A stretch of DNA of 64,000 nt, from assembly GCA_963769115.1 (NCBI GenBank), contig CAVYKN010000013.1, positions 1 to 64,000 on the forward strand, given 5' to 3'. The notes beneath the pieces are model-generated. The model saw only the letters and a list, made by a program, of their open reading frames with translations, was not told the origin of the DNA and did not search any database. The translations under genes and the position numbers were made by a program. This DNA comes from DASTFY01 sp963769115. Lineage in GTDB: Bacteria; Actinomycetota; Acidimicrobiia; Acidimicrobiales; Ilumatobacteraceae. Of the stretch, positions 8,801-16,382 are shown in pieces (the stretch's first letter is position 1; every line of letters starts with the position of its first letter).

Positions 8801-9335
8801 CCACCTCGCCTCGATGCTCGACCAGTTCCTCGCGCCGGTACCCGGACGTGACGAGCCGGGCCAGGAGATCCTCGGCGTCGAGGACGTCGCCGGGCCGGAC
8901 GACGACGGGATCGACGTCATCGTCGCCGGGCCCGAGCCGCTGGAGGAGCGCCCTGATGGCGCCGACGACGATGCGGGGCGGCCGGCCACCTCGTTCGCTC
9001 TGGTCCTCGCCGGCGAGCCGCCACAGCACCCGCAGCCGGCGCCCCATCGTCTCGACGCTCGGACTGACCCGCTCGAAGGGCAGCGTCTCCCAGGCGGGGA
9101 AGAGCTCGACGTCGTCCGGCGGGAGGTATCGCTGCAGGTCGTCGACCAGCCGCTGCGCCGCGGTCCCCGTCGGCATCGCGACGAGGAGCGGCGCGCGGCT
9201 GGACAGCCGGGAGAGCCCGGCCAGCGTCAGCGGGCGGGCGGCTTCCGTGACGGCCAGGACCGCGCTGCGGCGGCCGAGCACGGCCGCCAGGGCAGGCTCG
9301 TCGCGCAGGAGTTGGGGGAGCGACTGGAGACTCAT
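5862..9335 (-). CDS. mfd: Transcription-repair coupling factor Mfd
   Basis: SF2 DNA translocase that removes RNA polymerase stalled at lesions and recruits UvrA. It has 1157 residues, a normal length. In order: the UvrB-like N-terminal module (VLAVTEAARPLTLAG), the RNA-polymerase-interacting region (GDYVVHYHHGVGRYGG, YLLLEYKGGDKLYVP), the helicase core with Walker A GDVGFGKTEVAIRAA, the DEEQ box in LLVIDEEQRFGVQHKE and the SATPIPRTLEMSL motif, then the TRCF C-terminal domain. The open frame extends far upstream, but the start at 9335 (MSLQSLPQLL) is the one that fits the family. A GGTACGGT promoter-like sequence lies just ahead. The stop overlaps the next gene's GTG. Confidence 0.97.
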   Translation of the reverse strand: MSLQSLPQLLRDEPALAAVLGRRSAVLAVTEAARPLTLAGLSRLSSRAPLLVAMPTGTAAQRLVDDLQRYLPPDDVELFPAWETLPFERVSPSVETMGRRLRVLWRLAGEDQSERGGRPPRIVVGAIRALLQRLGPGDDDVDPVVVRPGDVLDAEDLLARLVTSGYRREELVEHRGEVARRGSIIDVFPSTSDAPVRIDLWGDEVDRLSEFSVHDQRSTDNVEEALVFPARELRITDDVRRRAEELIRKQPWGREQWERLSGGLTFDGMESWLPWLVDGDRLLTDRLPDNSQVILVEPRRLRDRAADVLAEEADLAATLARTWGADEDEGLRRLHLPAERLLEGVAGGAWSLVATPDSPDTATVSTRGWAATPGDAEAITGQLRTLLADGYRVTVAAEGEGSAANLSRILNEHGLDLAVHTGEPLDERLTRSGGRIVVAPLHFSTILPEAKLAVLAEADLTGRRRAHRAPRPRKRQSVSVFEDLKAGDYVVHYHHGVGRYGGMVKRTIGGVERDYLLLEYKGGDKLYVPSDQIDAVRHYVGGESPSLHRLGGADFEKAKSRVRSAVREIAQELVVLYQRRRHAPGFAFGDDTPWQRELEDGFPFVETPDQLRAVIDVKADMEAGFPMDRLLCGDVGFGKTEVAIRAAFKAIQAGKQAAVLVPTTLLAQQHGNTFADRFRGYPVRVEVLSRFLSPAQARDVVAGLKSGEVDCVVGTHRLLTEGIEFKDLGLLVIDEEQRFGVQHKESIKKLKADVDVLTMSATPIPRTLEMSLTGIRDLSLIQTPPADRQPILTFVGEYDERAVAEAMRRELLREGQVFYVHNRVQSIDHCAARLRELVPEARIAVAHGQMDEGTLEQVVVDFWEGEYDVLVCTTIIESGIDMPTVNTLVVERSDLLGLGQLHQLRGRVGRSGQRAYAYLFHPADRVLTEEAYERLRTIGEATELGSGFKIAMRDLEIRGAGNLLGEHQSGHIAAVGYDLYVQMVNEAVAEMKGEAPREPAEVKLDVPTDAYLPLDYVTKEELRLEAYRRLAAVTDHAEVDDIEAEWQDRYGPVPEPAANLLAVGHLRAECFRLGLRDVSITSDSARLAPIELRTSETMRLRRVARDAIYKEPQRQLVLPLRRGQDPTRHLVGVLGELFPGGAARPGTPLPAGVGSPP
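8044..8074. repeat. Perfect 14-bp inverted repeat inside mfd
   Basis: CGGGTGAGCCGCTC (8044-8057) and GAGCGGCTCACCCG (8061-8074) are exact reverse complements separated by GTC. The element lies within the mfd coding sequence and preserves its frame. Its role, if any, is unknown. Confidence 0.85.
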
Positions 9336-9348
9336 CGGCGGGCCGAGC

Positions 9349-9354
9349 ACCGTA
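9349..9354 (-). promoter_or_regulatory. Candidate -10 element of the mfd operon
   Basis: Minus-strand TACGGT, inside GGTACGGT, lies 13 bases before the mfd ATG, which has no clear Shine-Dalgarno sequence. The same octamer precedes other starts in this window (15563-15570, 57605-57612), which supports it as a promoter core. Pattern evidence only. Confidence 0.45.
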
Positions 9355-9382
9355 CCGCGCCCGGCCCGCCGTTCCTCGCGGC

Positions 9383-10159
9383 CTACTCCGGCAGGGTGTC
9401 GCGGGCCCGGCCCTTGGTGACCAGGACGACGCCGGCGACGACGAGCGCGGCGCTCACGGCGAGCAGCAGCGGGGCATCGGAGCCGGTCTCGGGCAGCGCA
9501 CGGTTGCTGAGCGCGGAGCTTCCGGAGGAGGTCGGGGTGGAGCTGCCGGACGGGCAGCGTCGTGACGGCCTCCGAGCTCGGGGTCGTGGAATCGCCGGTG
9601 CTGGTGGTCGGGCCGGTGGTCGGGCCTGTGGTCGGCGGGACGGTCGTCGCCTCCGTCGTCGGCGTGCTCGTGCAGTCGTCGGCCGTCGTGATGTACGGCC
9701 CGGCGCACGCGGCCGCGGGCGTCACCGTTGCCGGTGAAGACGGCCTTGACGTCGACCTGTCCGCAGTTGGTCTGGACGGCCAGCACCGCGCTCGTGGCGC
9801 CGGCGGGGATCGTGCCGGCCACCTCGTTCGTGTTGGGGTTCGACGAGATGCCGCGGTGGGCCCGCACCCGGATGGGGGTGTCGGTGGAGCGGGGCGCGTC
9901 CAGCGTGTACGTGACGGTCATGGCGCCGGCAGCATTCACGTCGAGCACGACCGTGAAGGTCGTGCCGTCGATCGTCCGAGTGTTGGTGCACGAGAGCGGT
10001 GCCACCTTCACGTCGTTGTTGCCGCCGCAGTTGGGCAGTGCCCCGGCCGTCCCGCTGGTCGCGAAGGCGAGACCGGCCGTGGCCGCGCCGGTCGCGAGCA
10101 GCACGCCGGCCCAGGTCCGGATCCGGGCGCGCGCGCGTGAAAGGGGAGTTGGTCGGCAT
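9383..10159 (-). CDS. Secreted LPETG cell-wall-anchored protein, frame-disrupted
   Basis: Reconstructed sortase substrate whose reading frame is broken at least three times. The ATG at 10159 gives MPTNSPFTRAR. After a shift in the CG-repeat the frame gives RTWAGVLLATGAATAGLAFA and ALPNCGG (signal peptide and mature start), with DGTTFTVVLDVNAAGAMTV and VLAVQTNCGQVDVKAVF. A second shift leads to PAAACAGPYITTADDCTS and a Thr/Pro-rich wall-spanning stalk. A third frame ends with LPETGSD, a hydrophobic segment LLLAVSAALVVAGVVLV and the charged tail TKGRARDTLPE before TAG at 9383. Sorting signal order (LPXTG, membrane span, positive tail) is complete. Function beyond surface display is unknown. Frame breaks may be assembly errors. 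Confidence 0.7.
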
Positions 10160-10278
10160 GGTGGTGCTCAGTCCTCTCTTGTCATTCCGCCCGAGGGGGC
10201 CTCTGGATTGGTCGTGGATGGATTTCGCGTTCGACGCCGTCCCGCGTCGCCCGCGAGTACCCCAACGTAGATGCAGGT

Positions 10279-10303
10279 CTGAACCAACTGACTGACCGTT
10301 CAG
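10279..10303 (-). terminator. Weak stem-loop after adk
   Basis: On the minus strand CTGAAC and GTTCAG, six pairs with a 13-base loop, begin right at the adk stop codon. No U-tract follows, so intrinsic termination is doubtful. It could separate adk from the LPETG gene. Confidence 0.25.
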
Positions 10304-10885
10304 CTAGTTCGTGTCCCGCAGGCGGAACAGCGCCTCGAGGATCCGGTCGGCCACCTCGTCCACGCCGGCGGCGCCGTCGACCTCCACGAGCAGCCCGGCC
10401 TCGCGGAGGTAGGCGAGCAACGGCCCGGACTCCTCGGCGTCGACAGCCAGCCGGTGGTCGACCACCTCCGGCCGGTCGTCGCCCCGTCCTCGCGCCAGCA
10501 GGCGCCGCCGTGCCTCCTCCGGGCCGAGCGCGATCTGGACCGCGGCATCGAGGCGATCCGGTCCCGCGGCCAGGAACGCCTCCGCCTGCTCCGCCGTGCG
10601 GGGGAAGCCGTCGAGCAGGAAGCCGTGCTCGACGACCTCAGGCGCCTCGAGAGCGTGCTCGACCACCCTGAGCATGACGTCGTCGGGGACGAGCTCGCCC
10701 GCTTCGACGTACGGGCGCGCCAGCCGGCCGACTTCGGTGCCGGCGTCCATCGCCCGCCGGAGCATCGCCCCGGTCGAGAGGTGCACGACGCCGAGCCTGC
10801 CAGCCAGTCGCTTGGCCTGCGTGCCCTTGCCGGCGCCCGGCGGGCCCAGGATGACGAGGCGGCGTGGTCCGGGTGGCGTATTCAT
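10304..10885 (-). CDS. adk: Adenylate kinase
   Basis: Converts ATP and AMP to two ADP. The 193-residue protein has the P-loop LGPPGAGKGTQAKRLA at about 14-29, the AMP-binding HLSTGAMLRR, GFLLDGFPRT, and a short LID region (LLARGRGDDRPEVVDHRL), the compact form typical of actinobacteria. The ATG overlaps the pth stop by four bases, so it is third in an rplY-pth-adk unit. Actinobacterial adk usually sits beside secY in the ribosomal cluster, so this could be a second copy or a relocated gene. Confidence 0.9.
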   Translation of the reverse strand: MNTPPGPRRLVILGPPGAGKGTQAKRLAGRLGVVHLSTGAMLRRAMDAGTEVGRLARPYVEAGELVPDDVMLRVVEHALEAPEVVEHGFLLDGFPRTAEQAEAFLAAGPDRLDAAVQIALGPEEARRRLLARGRGDDRPEVVDHRLAVDAEESGPLLAYLREAGLLVEVDGAAGVDEVADRILEALFRLRDTN

Positions 10886-11478
10886 CGTTCACGACCGTTC
10901 ACGTGGTTCATGGTGGCAGCGGTGCCGTTGGTGAGGATGGACTCCACGGCGTCGGCGGCTTCCTGCACGGCCACGTCCAGCAGCGCGCGCTCGGCCTTGG
11001 GGATCCGGTGCAGCACGTGCTGGGCGCCCCGCTCCTTGCTCGGCGGCTTGCCGACGCCGATGCGGACGCGGAGGTAGTCCTGGGTCTTGAGGTGCTGCGT
11101 CACCGACCGGAGGCCGTTGTGGCCGGCCAGCCCGCCGCCTTCCTTGACCCGCACGACGCCCGGGGGCAGGTCGAGCTCGTCGTGGACGACCACGAGACGG
11201 CGGGGGTCGTCGACCCCGTAGCGCCGGACCAAGCCGGACGCTGCGTCGCCGGACAGGTTGACGTAGGTGGTCGGTATGGCCAGGGCGAGCTGCCGGCCTT
11301 CGATGGTGACCTCGGCCGTGACGGCGCGGCTCCTGCCCTTGCGCAGGCGCGCACCGTGGCGCCGAGCCAGCTCCTCGATCACCTCGGCGCCGACGTTGTG
11401 ACGCGAGCGGGCGTATTCCTCGCCCGGATTGCCCAGACCGAGCGCCAGCAGGTCGGCCGACCTGCCCCGCCGGATCAC
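10882..11478 (-). CDS. pth: Peptidyl-tRNA hydrolase
   Basis: Releases peptidyl moieties from prematurely dropped peptidyl-tRNAs. The 198 residues show the family signatures: LLALGLGNPGEEYARSRHNV with the catalytic His, IPTTYVNLSGDAA, VVVHDELDLPPG with the catalytic Asp, and GGLAGHNGLRSV. It starts with GTG overlapping the rplY stop (GTGA), and its own stop overlaps adk. The rplY-pth order is the standard bacterial arrangement. Confidence 0.95.
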   Translation of the reverse strand: MIRRGRSADLLALGLGNPGEEYARSRHNVGAEVIEELARRHGARLRKGRSRAVTAEVTIEGRQLALAIPTTYVNLSGDAASGLVRRYGVDDPRRLVVVHDELDLPPGVVRVKEGGGLAGHNGLRSVTQHLKTQDYLRVRIGVGKPPSKERGAQHVLHRIPKAERALLDVAVQEAADAVESILTNGTAATMNHVNGRER

Positions 11479-12167
11479 TCGGAGGAGCTGTTGCCCTCGG
11501 TAGCAGAGGAGTCGCCGCCGGACTCGCCCGCGGCCGCCTCGCCACCGGCTTCGCCTTCGCCCTCGGCGCCTTCGCCCTCCTCGCCCTCCTCGGGCTCCTC
11601 GACGACCTCGGCCTGCGCGGCCAGTGCGGTCACGATGGCCATCTCGGGATCGTCGACCAGCTCCACGCCCTCGGGCATCGTGAGTTCGCCGGCGCGGACC
11701 ACGTCACCGATCTGCATCTCGCTGACGTCGTAGGTGAAGGCGCCCGGCACGTTGCGGGGGGTGGTGCGGACCGTGATCGTGTCCACGGCCGGGTCGACCA
11801 GGCCGCCCTCGGCCAGCACGGCCTTGGCCTCGCCCTCGACGTGGAAGGCCACGGAGATCTCGATGACCTCGTCGAGGCTCACGACCACGAAGTCGAGGTG
11901 GGCGACGTTGCGCTTCACGGGATCCCGCTGGAAAGACTTGACGATCGTCGGGTGCGTGGTGCCGTCGACGTCGAGGTGGATGAGCGCGTTGAGCCCGGCC
12001 GGACCAGTAAGGGCGTGACGGAGCTCCCGCCGGTCGACGGCGATGCTCAACGAGTCCATGCCGTGGCCGTACAGCACGGCCGGGACCTGATCCTTGGCCC
12101 GCAACCGGCGGCTGGCGGCGCTGCCCGTGGTGCGACCGGTGCGAGCGGTGAGGTTGATGTCGGTCAT
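11475..12167 (-). CDS. rplY: 50S ribosomal protein L25 (CTC/TL5 form)
   Basis: 5S rRNA-binding ribosomal protein of the long CTC type with an L25 N-terminal domain (SRRLRAKDQVPAVLYGHG) and a TL5 C-terminal beta domain. The last 45 or so residues are a Glu/Gly/Ala-rich acidic tail (VVEEPEEGEEGEGAEG). A GTG at 12182 would add five residues. The ATG at 12167 (MTDINLTARTGR) is preferred because GGAGG lies eight bases before it and would be inside the gene otherwise. It leads the rplY-pth-adk unit and is divergent from the flavin reductase gene. Confidence 0.92.
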   Translation of the reverse strand: MTDINLTARTGRTTGSAASRRLRAKDQVPAVLYGHGMDSLSIAVDRRELRHALTGPAGLNALIHLDVDGTTHPTIVKSFQRDPVKRNVAHLDFVVVSLDEVIEISVAFHVEGEAKAVLAEGGLVDPAVDTITVRTTPRNVPGAFTYDVSEMQIGDVVRAGELTMPEGVELVDDPEMAIVTALAAQAEVVEEPEEGEEGEGAEGEGEAGGEAAAGESGGDSSATEGNSSSE

Positions 12168-12322
12168 GGCGCGGGCCTCCACGCGGGCAGTGATGACGGG
12201 CCGGGCAGGGCGCGCGGCCGGAAAGTCGTCCTTGAGACGGCCAGGCAGTCTACGGCGCCGGCGACCCGACGCACCACCTGCGGACCGACCGGTCAGGACC
12301 CTGGCTCATCGTGTTTGTCTCA

Positions 12323-12328
12323 TAGTGT
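12323..12328 (+). promoter_or_regulatory. Candidate -10 element, leaderless start of the flavin reductase gene
   Basis: TAGTGT (TANNNT) ends six bases before the GTG at 12335 and no Shine-Dalgarno sequence lies between them. This is the spacing expected when transcription starts at the G of the start codon. Confidence 0.5.
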
Positions 12329-12334
12329 GACCTC

Positions 12335-12850
12335 GTGTCCTTCGACGCGCTCCGCTTCCGCCAGGTGCTGGGCCACTTCCCGACCGGGGTCACGGTGGTC
12401 ACCGGACTGGTGCCGGCCCCGCCGGGCTCGGGACTGCGCCCCAAGCCGTCGGGCCTGACCATCGGGTCGTTCACGTCGGTGTCGCTGGATCCGCCGCTGG
12501 TGGGGTTCCTACCCGCCTTCACCTCCGACAGCTGGCAGGAGATCGGCCCGACCGGGGCCTTCTGCGTCAACGTGCTGGCGGACGATCAGGTGGATCTCTG
12601 CTGGCGATTCGCGAAGGAAGCCGACGACCGCTTCGTGGGCGTCGAGTGGACTCCGGCCCCGGCGACGGGCTGCCCGATCCTGGCCGGCGCCGGCGCGTGG
12701 ATCGACTGCGAGGTCGAGCAGGTCCACGACATCGGTGATCACTGGTTCGTCGTCGGGCGGGTGCTGGAGCTCGACCATGCCGACCCGTGGCCCAACCCGA
12801 TGGTGTTCTTCCGGGGGAAGGTCGGCGGCTACTCCTCGCCCTCGGCGTGA
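12335..12850 (+). CDS. Flavin reductase family (HpaC-like) protein
   Basis: Predicted NAD(P)H:FMN/FAD reductase of 171 residues. It has the flavin_reduct domain signatures: FRQVLGHFPTGVTVVTG at the N-terminus, GLTIGSFTSVSLDPPLVGF (flavin-binding region), FCVNVLADDQ and the closing FFRGKVGGY. Such proteins supply reduced flavin to two-component monooxygenases, but no partner oxygenase is adjacent. It starts at a GTG with a TANNNT box six bases upstream. The MauE/DoxX-like gene begins three bases after the stop. Confidence 0.85.
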   Translation: MSFDALRFRQVLGHFPTGVTVVTGLVPAPPGSGLRPKPSGLTIGSFTSVSLDPPLVGFLPAFTSDSWQEIGPTGAFCVNVLADDQVDLCWRFAKEADDRFVGVEWTPAPATGCPILAGAGAWIDCEVEQVHDIGDHWFVVGRVLELDHADPWPNPMVFFRGKVGGYSSPSA

Positions 12851-12853
12851 GCG

Positions 12854-13237
12854 ATGGGGGGATCCGTCGCCGGCTGGCTGGCCGGCGCTGTGCTCGGCGT
12901 CGTCCTCCTCGTCGCAGGGATCGCCAAACGGGCCGACCGCGGGTGGCCAGCCGCAGCTCGGGCTCTCGGGGCGCCGGCGTGGTCGATCGCGCCGCTGCCG
13001 TGGGTCGAGATCGGGCTCGGCGCAGTGCTCGTCTCCGGGCTGCTCCGCCCGTGGGCCGCGGTCCTGGCTGCGATCCTGTTGGTGCTGTTCACGGTGCTCG
13101 TCGTCGTCAACCTGGCGCGGGGCCGGCGGCCGCCGTGCGCGTGCTTCGGCGCCCGCTCCCACGAGCCGATCGGCGCGCTGAGCGTGGTCCGCAACCTGGG
13201 CCTGCTGGGCCTGGCCGCCGTGGCGCTGGTGGCGTGA
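12854..13237 (+). CDS. MauE/DoxX-like integral membrane protein
   Basis: A 127-residue protein with about four transmembrane helices (for example WLAGAVLGVVLLVAGIAK and AVLAAILLVLFTVLVVVNLA) and a cytoplasmic or lumenal PPCACFG motif before the last helix. The Cys-x-Cys-Phe-Gly signature is typical of MauE/DoxX-like proteins, which are linked to redox or disulphide chemistry at the membrane. It lies between the flavin reductase and pxpA with very short gaps, so it is probably cotranscribed. Function in this context is unknown. Confidence 0.7.
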   Translation: MGGSVAGWLAGAVLGVVLLVAGIAKRADRGWPAAARALGAPAWSIAPLPWVEIGLGAVLVSGLLRPWAAVLAAILLVLFTVLVVVNLARGRRPPCACFGARSHEPIGALSVVRNLGLLGLAAVALVA

Positions 13238-13250
13238 CGCGAGGTTCGGC

Positions 13251-14009
13251 ATGGCGACGATCGACCTGAACGCCGACCTGGGTGAAGGGTTCGGGCGGTG
13301 GACGCTCACCGACGACGCCGCACTGCTGGCCGTCGTCACCAGTGCCAACGTGGCCTGCGGGTTCCACGCCGGCGACCCCTCGACGATCCGTCGCGTGTGC
13401 GAGCTGGCGGTGGCCGCGGGCGTCCGCATCGGCGCCCAGGTGTCCTACCGGGATCTGGCCGGCTTCGGCCGCCGCTCGATGGACGTCCCGCCCGACGAGC
13501 TGGCCGACGAGATCACCTACCAGATCGGCGCGCTGGGTGTCTTCGCGAACGCCGCCGGGGACAGGGTGCGCTACGTCAAGCCCCACGGCGCGCTCTACCA
13601 CCGCGTGATCGGCGACCGGGCCCAGGCCGAGGCCGTCGTGGCCGGGATCCGGCGGGCCGGACCTGACCTGACCGTGCTCGGCTTCCCCGGGTCGGAGCTG
13701 CTGCGGGCCGCGGCGGCCGCCGGCCTACCTGTCGTGGGCGAGGCCTTCGCTGACCGCGCCTACGGCCCCGACGGCGCACTCGTCAGCCGGCGGCAGGAAG
13801 GCGCGGTCCTCATCGACGGGTCAGCAGTCGTAGCGCAGGCGCTGCGGTTGGCCACCGCCGGCGAGGTGGTCACGACCGGCGGCGACGTGCTGGAGGTCGA
13901 CGCCCGGTCGCTCTGCCTCCACGGCGACACCCCGGGGGCGGCCGGGCTGGCGGCCATGGTGCGAGACGCGCTGCTCGCCGGGGGCGTGACCGTCGCTCCC
14001 TTCGCATGA
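13251..14009 (+). CDS. pxpA: 5-oxoprolinase subunit A (LamB/YcsF family)
   Basis: Subunit of the bacterial ATP-dependent 5-oxoprolinase, which opens damage-derived 5-oxoproline to glutamate. The 252 residues carry IDLNADLGEGFGRW, ANVACGFHAGDPSTI and VKPHGALYHRV, all diagnostic for the family. A GAGG ribosome site precedes the ATG. The stop overlaps the pxpB start (ATGA), giving the conserved pxpA-pxpB-pxpC order. Confidence 0.95.
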   Translation: MATIDLNADLGEGFGRWTLTDDAALLAVVTSANVACGFHAGDPSTIRRVCELAVAAGVRIGAQVSYRDLAGFGRRSMDVPPDELADEITYQIGALGVFANAAGDRVRYVKPHGALYHRVIGDRAQAEAVVAGIRRAGPDLTVLGFPGSELLRAAAAAGLPVVGEAFADRAYGPDGALVSRRQEGAVLIDGSAVVAQALRLATAGEVVTTGGDVLEVDARSLCLHGDTPGAAGLAAMVRDALLAGGVTVAPFA

Positions 14010-14630
14010 GGATCCGGCCCGCGGGTCCGCACGCGCTGCTGGTGGAGCTGGAGGACCTCGGCGCACGTGCAGGCGCTCCACGCCGCGCTGGTCGAACGGC
14101 ACGGCGCAGGCGACCTGCCGGCGGTGACCGACATCGTCCCCGCGGCGCGAACCGTGCTGCTCGACGGCGTCGAGGACACCGGTGCGATGGCCGATGCCGT
14201 GGCCGCGTGCGCGCTGACCCCCGGAATCGCACCGGTCGCCGCCGGTGCTCTGGTCGAGATCCCGGTCGTCTACGACGGCGAGGACCTTCCGTGGGTGGCC
14301 GAGCAGTGGGACACGAGCGTGGAGGGCGCCATCGCGCTCCACAGCGGGATCGTGTTCCGGGCCGCCTTCTGCGGGTTCGCGCCCGGCTTCGCCTACCTGG
14401 TCGGTCTGCCCGAGCGTTGCCATCTACCCCGGCGGCCCCGTCCCCGCCCGCAGGTACCGGCCGGCGCGGTGGCGGTGGCGGGGGAGTTCACCGGCGTCTA
14501 CCCGCGGCCGTCCCCGGGCGGCTGGCACCTCCTCGGCCGGACGACGGCGGCCATGTGGGATGCCACGCGGCCGGAGCCGGCCCTGGTGGCGCCCGGCGTC
14601 GAGGTGCGCTTCGTCGCCGCCGAGCCGTGA
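14006..14630 (+). CDS. pxpB: 5-oxoprolinase subunit B (KipI-like), single frameshift
   Basis: Allophanate-hydrolase-subunit-1-like protein that pairs with PxpC. Frame one gives MRIRPAGPHALLVELEDL. The rest continues one frame over: QALHAALVERHGAGDLP, GALVEIPVVYDGEDLPWVA, the signature FCGFAPGFAYLVGLPE, and the closing PRPSPGGWHLLGRT. The break at about 14058-14064 reads CTCGGCGCACG where CTCGCGCACG restores the frame, one extra G. The start overlaps pxpA and the stop lies 13 bases before pxpC, so the gene is probably intact in the organism. Confidence 0.85.
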
Positions 14631-14643
14631 AGCACGTGACGTC

Positions 14644-15582
14644 ATGACGACAGCACCGGAACGCACGCTGGTCGTCATCCGGCCCGGCGCGCTGACCCTC
14701 GTGGAGGACGGCGGGCGCCCGGGTCACGCGCACCTCGCCGTCCCGCGGTCCGGCGCGCTCGATCGCGCCGCGCTGGCCGAGGCCAACCGTCTGGTCGGCA
14801 ACGAGCCCGGCCGGCCGGGACTGGAGACGACTCTGAACGGGGTCGCGCTCCGCGCCACGGTGGCCGCGGTCGTGGCCGTGACCGGCGCACCGTCGCCCGT
14901 GACGGTCGACGGCCGGCCAGTCGCCATGGCCGAGCCGGTGACCCTCGCCGCGGGTGCGGTGCTCGATGTCGGCACGGCGCGGACCGGCCTGCGGTCGTAC
15001 GTGGCCGTCGACGGCGGCATCGCGGTGGAGGCGGTGCTCGGGAGCTGTTCGACCGACCTGCTGTCCGGGCTCGGTCCACCTCCGGTGCGGGCCGGCGACG
15101 TGCTGCCGTTGGGAGTCCCGCCGGAGGCACCGGCGACGCAGCCGGCAGGAAGGGCCCCGAGCGGTGACCGGTCGCCACGTCCACTCCTCCTGACCGTCAC
15201 GCCCGGTCCCCGCGACGACTGGTTCACCGCGGCCGCGATGACCACGCTGGTCAGCCGTCCGTACCGCGTCGGCCGGGACTCGAACCGCATCGCGCTGCGC
15301 CTGGAAGGTCCGACCCTCGAGCGGGTGGTGACCGCCGAGCTGCCCAGCGAGGGCCTCGTGCTGGGGGCGGTCCAGGTGCCGGCGGACGGCCAGCCGCTCG
15401 TCTTCCTCGCCGACCACCCGACCACCGGCGGCTACCCCGTGATCGCCGTCGTCGAGGACGGGGACGTGGATAGCTGCGCGCAGGCTCGTCCGGGTGACGA
15501 GGTGCGCTTCCGATGGTCCGCGCCCACGGCGGAGACCGCAGCCGGTCCGGTGGGATCCGCCCGGTACGGTGCCGGCCCGTGA
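14644..15582 (+). CDS. pxpC: 5-oxoprolinase subunit C
   Basis: Biotin-dependent-carboxyltransferase-like (allophanate hydrolase subunit 2) domain protein of 312 residues. Signatures are LVVIRPGALTLVEDGGRPG at the start, VPRSGALDRAALAEANRLVG, FTAAAMTTLVSRPYRV, and PSEGLVLGAVQVPADGQP. The ATG at 14644 was chosen from this family start. The frame is open much further upstream only because it shadows pxpB. The stop overlaps the dapB GTG (GTGA). Confidence 0.93.
   Translation: MTTAPERTLVVIRPGALTLVEDGGRPGHAHLAVPRSGALDRAALAEANRLVGNEPGRPGLETTLNGVALRATVAAVVAVTGAPSPVTVDGRPVAMAEPVTLAAGAVLDVGTARTGLRSYVAVDGGIAVEAVLGSCSTDLLSGLGPPPVRAGDVLPLGVPPEAPATQPAGRAPSGDRSPRPLLLTVTPGPRDDWFTAAAMTTLVSRPYRVGRDSNRIALRLEGPTLERVVTAELPSEGLVLGAVQVPADGQPLVFLADHPTTGGYPVIAVVEDGDVDSCAQARPGDEVRFRWSAPTAETAAGPVGSARYGAGP
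15565..15570 (+). promoter_or_regulatory. Candidate internal promoter -10 for dapB
   Basis: TACGGT within GGTACGGT lies eight bases before the dapB GTG, inside the last codons of pxpC. It would allow dapB to be expressed without the pxp genes. Pattern match only. Confidence 0.35.
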
Positions 15583-16361
15583 CCCGCGCCGAGCCGATCC
15601 GCGTCGGCGTACTCGGGGCCGCCGGCCGCATGGGCGCCACGGTGTGCCACGCAGTCGGGTCCGATCCCGGCCTGGAGCTGGTGGCCGCGGTCGATCCCCA
15701 CGGGGCCGGCGGCGACGTGTCCGGCCTCACCATCGCCGGGGACGCCACCGCACTGGAGGAGGCCGGAGCGGAGGTCGCCGTCGACTTCACGGTGCTGGAC
15801 GCTGCCCGCGCCAACCTGGCCTGGTGCGCGGAGCACGGCATCCACGCCGTGGTCGGCACCACCGGCTTCACGGAGGACGACCACGCCGCGCTGCACGTCG
15901 CGTTCACCCGCTCCAACTGCCTCATCGCCCCCAACTTCGCCATCGGCGCGGTGCTCATGATGCGCTTCGCCGAGCTGGCGGCCCCGTTCTTCGAGACGGC
16001 CGAGATCATCGAGCTGCACCACGACAGCAAGGCCGACGCGCCGTCGGGGACGGCGATGATGACGGCCCGGCGGATGGCGGCGGCGTCCGGCGACTGGGCG
16101 CCTGATCCGACCACTCGCGAGGTCGTCGGCGGCGCGCGTGGCGGCACTGGACCGGCGGGCATCCACGTCCACTCGGTACGGCTCCGCGGCCTGGTCGCCC
16201 ACCAGGAGGTGCTGCTCGGGACGGTCGGCCAGAGCCTGACCATCCGCCACGACAGCTACGACCGCGAGAGCTTCATGCCCGGCGTCCTGCTCGCGGTCAA
16301 GCGGGTGGCCGACCACCCGGGCGTGACCGTCGGTCTCGACGCCTACCTCGGGCTGGGCTGA
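15579..16361 (+). CDS. dapB: 4-hydroxy-tetrahydrodipicolinate reductase
   Basis: NAD(P)H-dependent step of lysine/diaminopimelate synthesis. The 260 residues include the nucleotide loop VGVLGAAGRMGATV, VDFTVLDAA, VVGTTGFTEDD, APNFAIGAVLM, and the substrate/catalytic stretch ELHHDSKADAPSGTA. The GTG start overlaps the pxpC stop, and a GGTACGGT box lies just upstream. Coupling of a glutamate-salvage operon to a lysine-pathway gene is unusual. The matching dapA lies 10 kb away at 26506. Confidence 0.95.
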   Translation: MTRAEPIRVGVLGAAGRMGATVCHAVGSDPGLELVAAVDPHGAGGDVSGLTIAGDATALEEAGAEVAVDFTVLDAARANLAWCAEHGIHAVVGTTGFTEDDHAALHVAFTRSNCLIAPNFAIGAVLMMRFAELAAPFFETAEIIELHHDSKADAPSGTAMMTARRMAAASGDWAPDPTTREVVGGARGGTGPAGIHVHSVRLRGLVAHQEVLLGTVGQSLTIRHDSYDRESFMPGVLLAVKRVADHPGVTVGLDAYLGLG

Positions 16362-16382
16362 CGACCTCCGGGCCGGCCGCGC

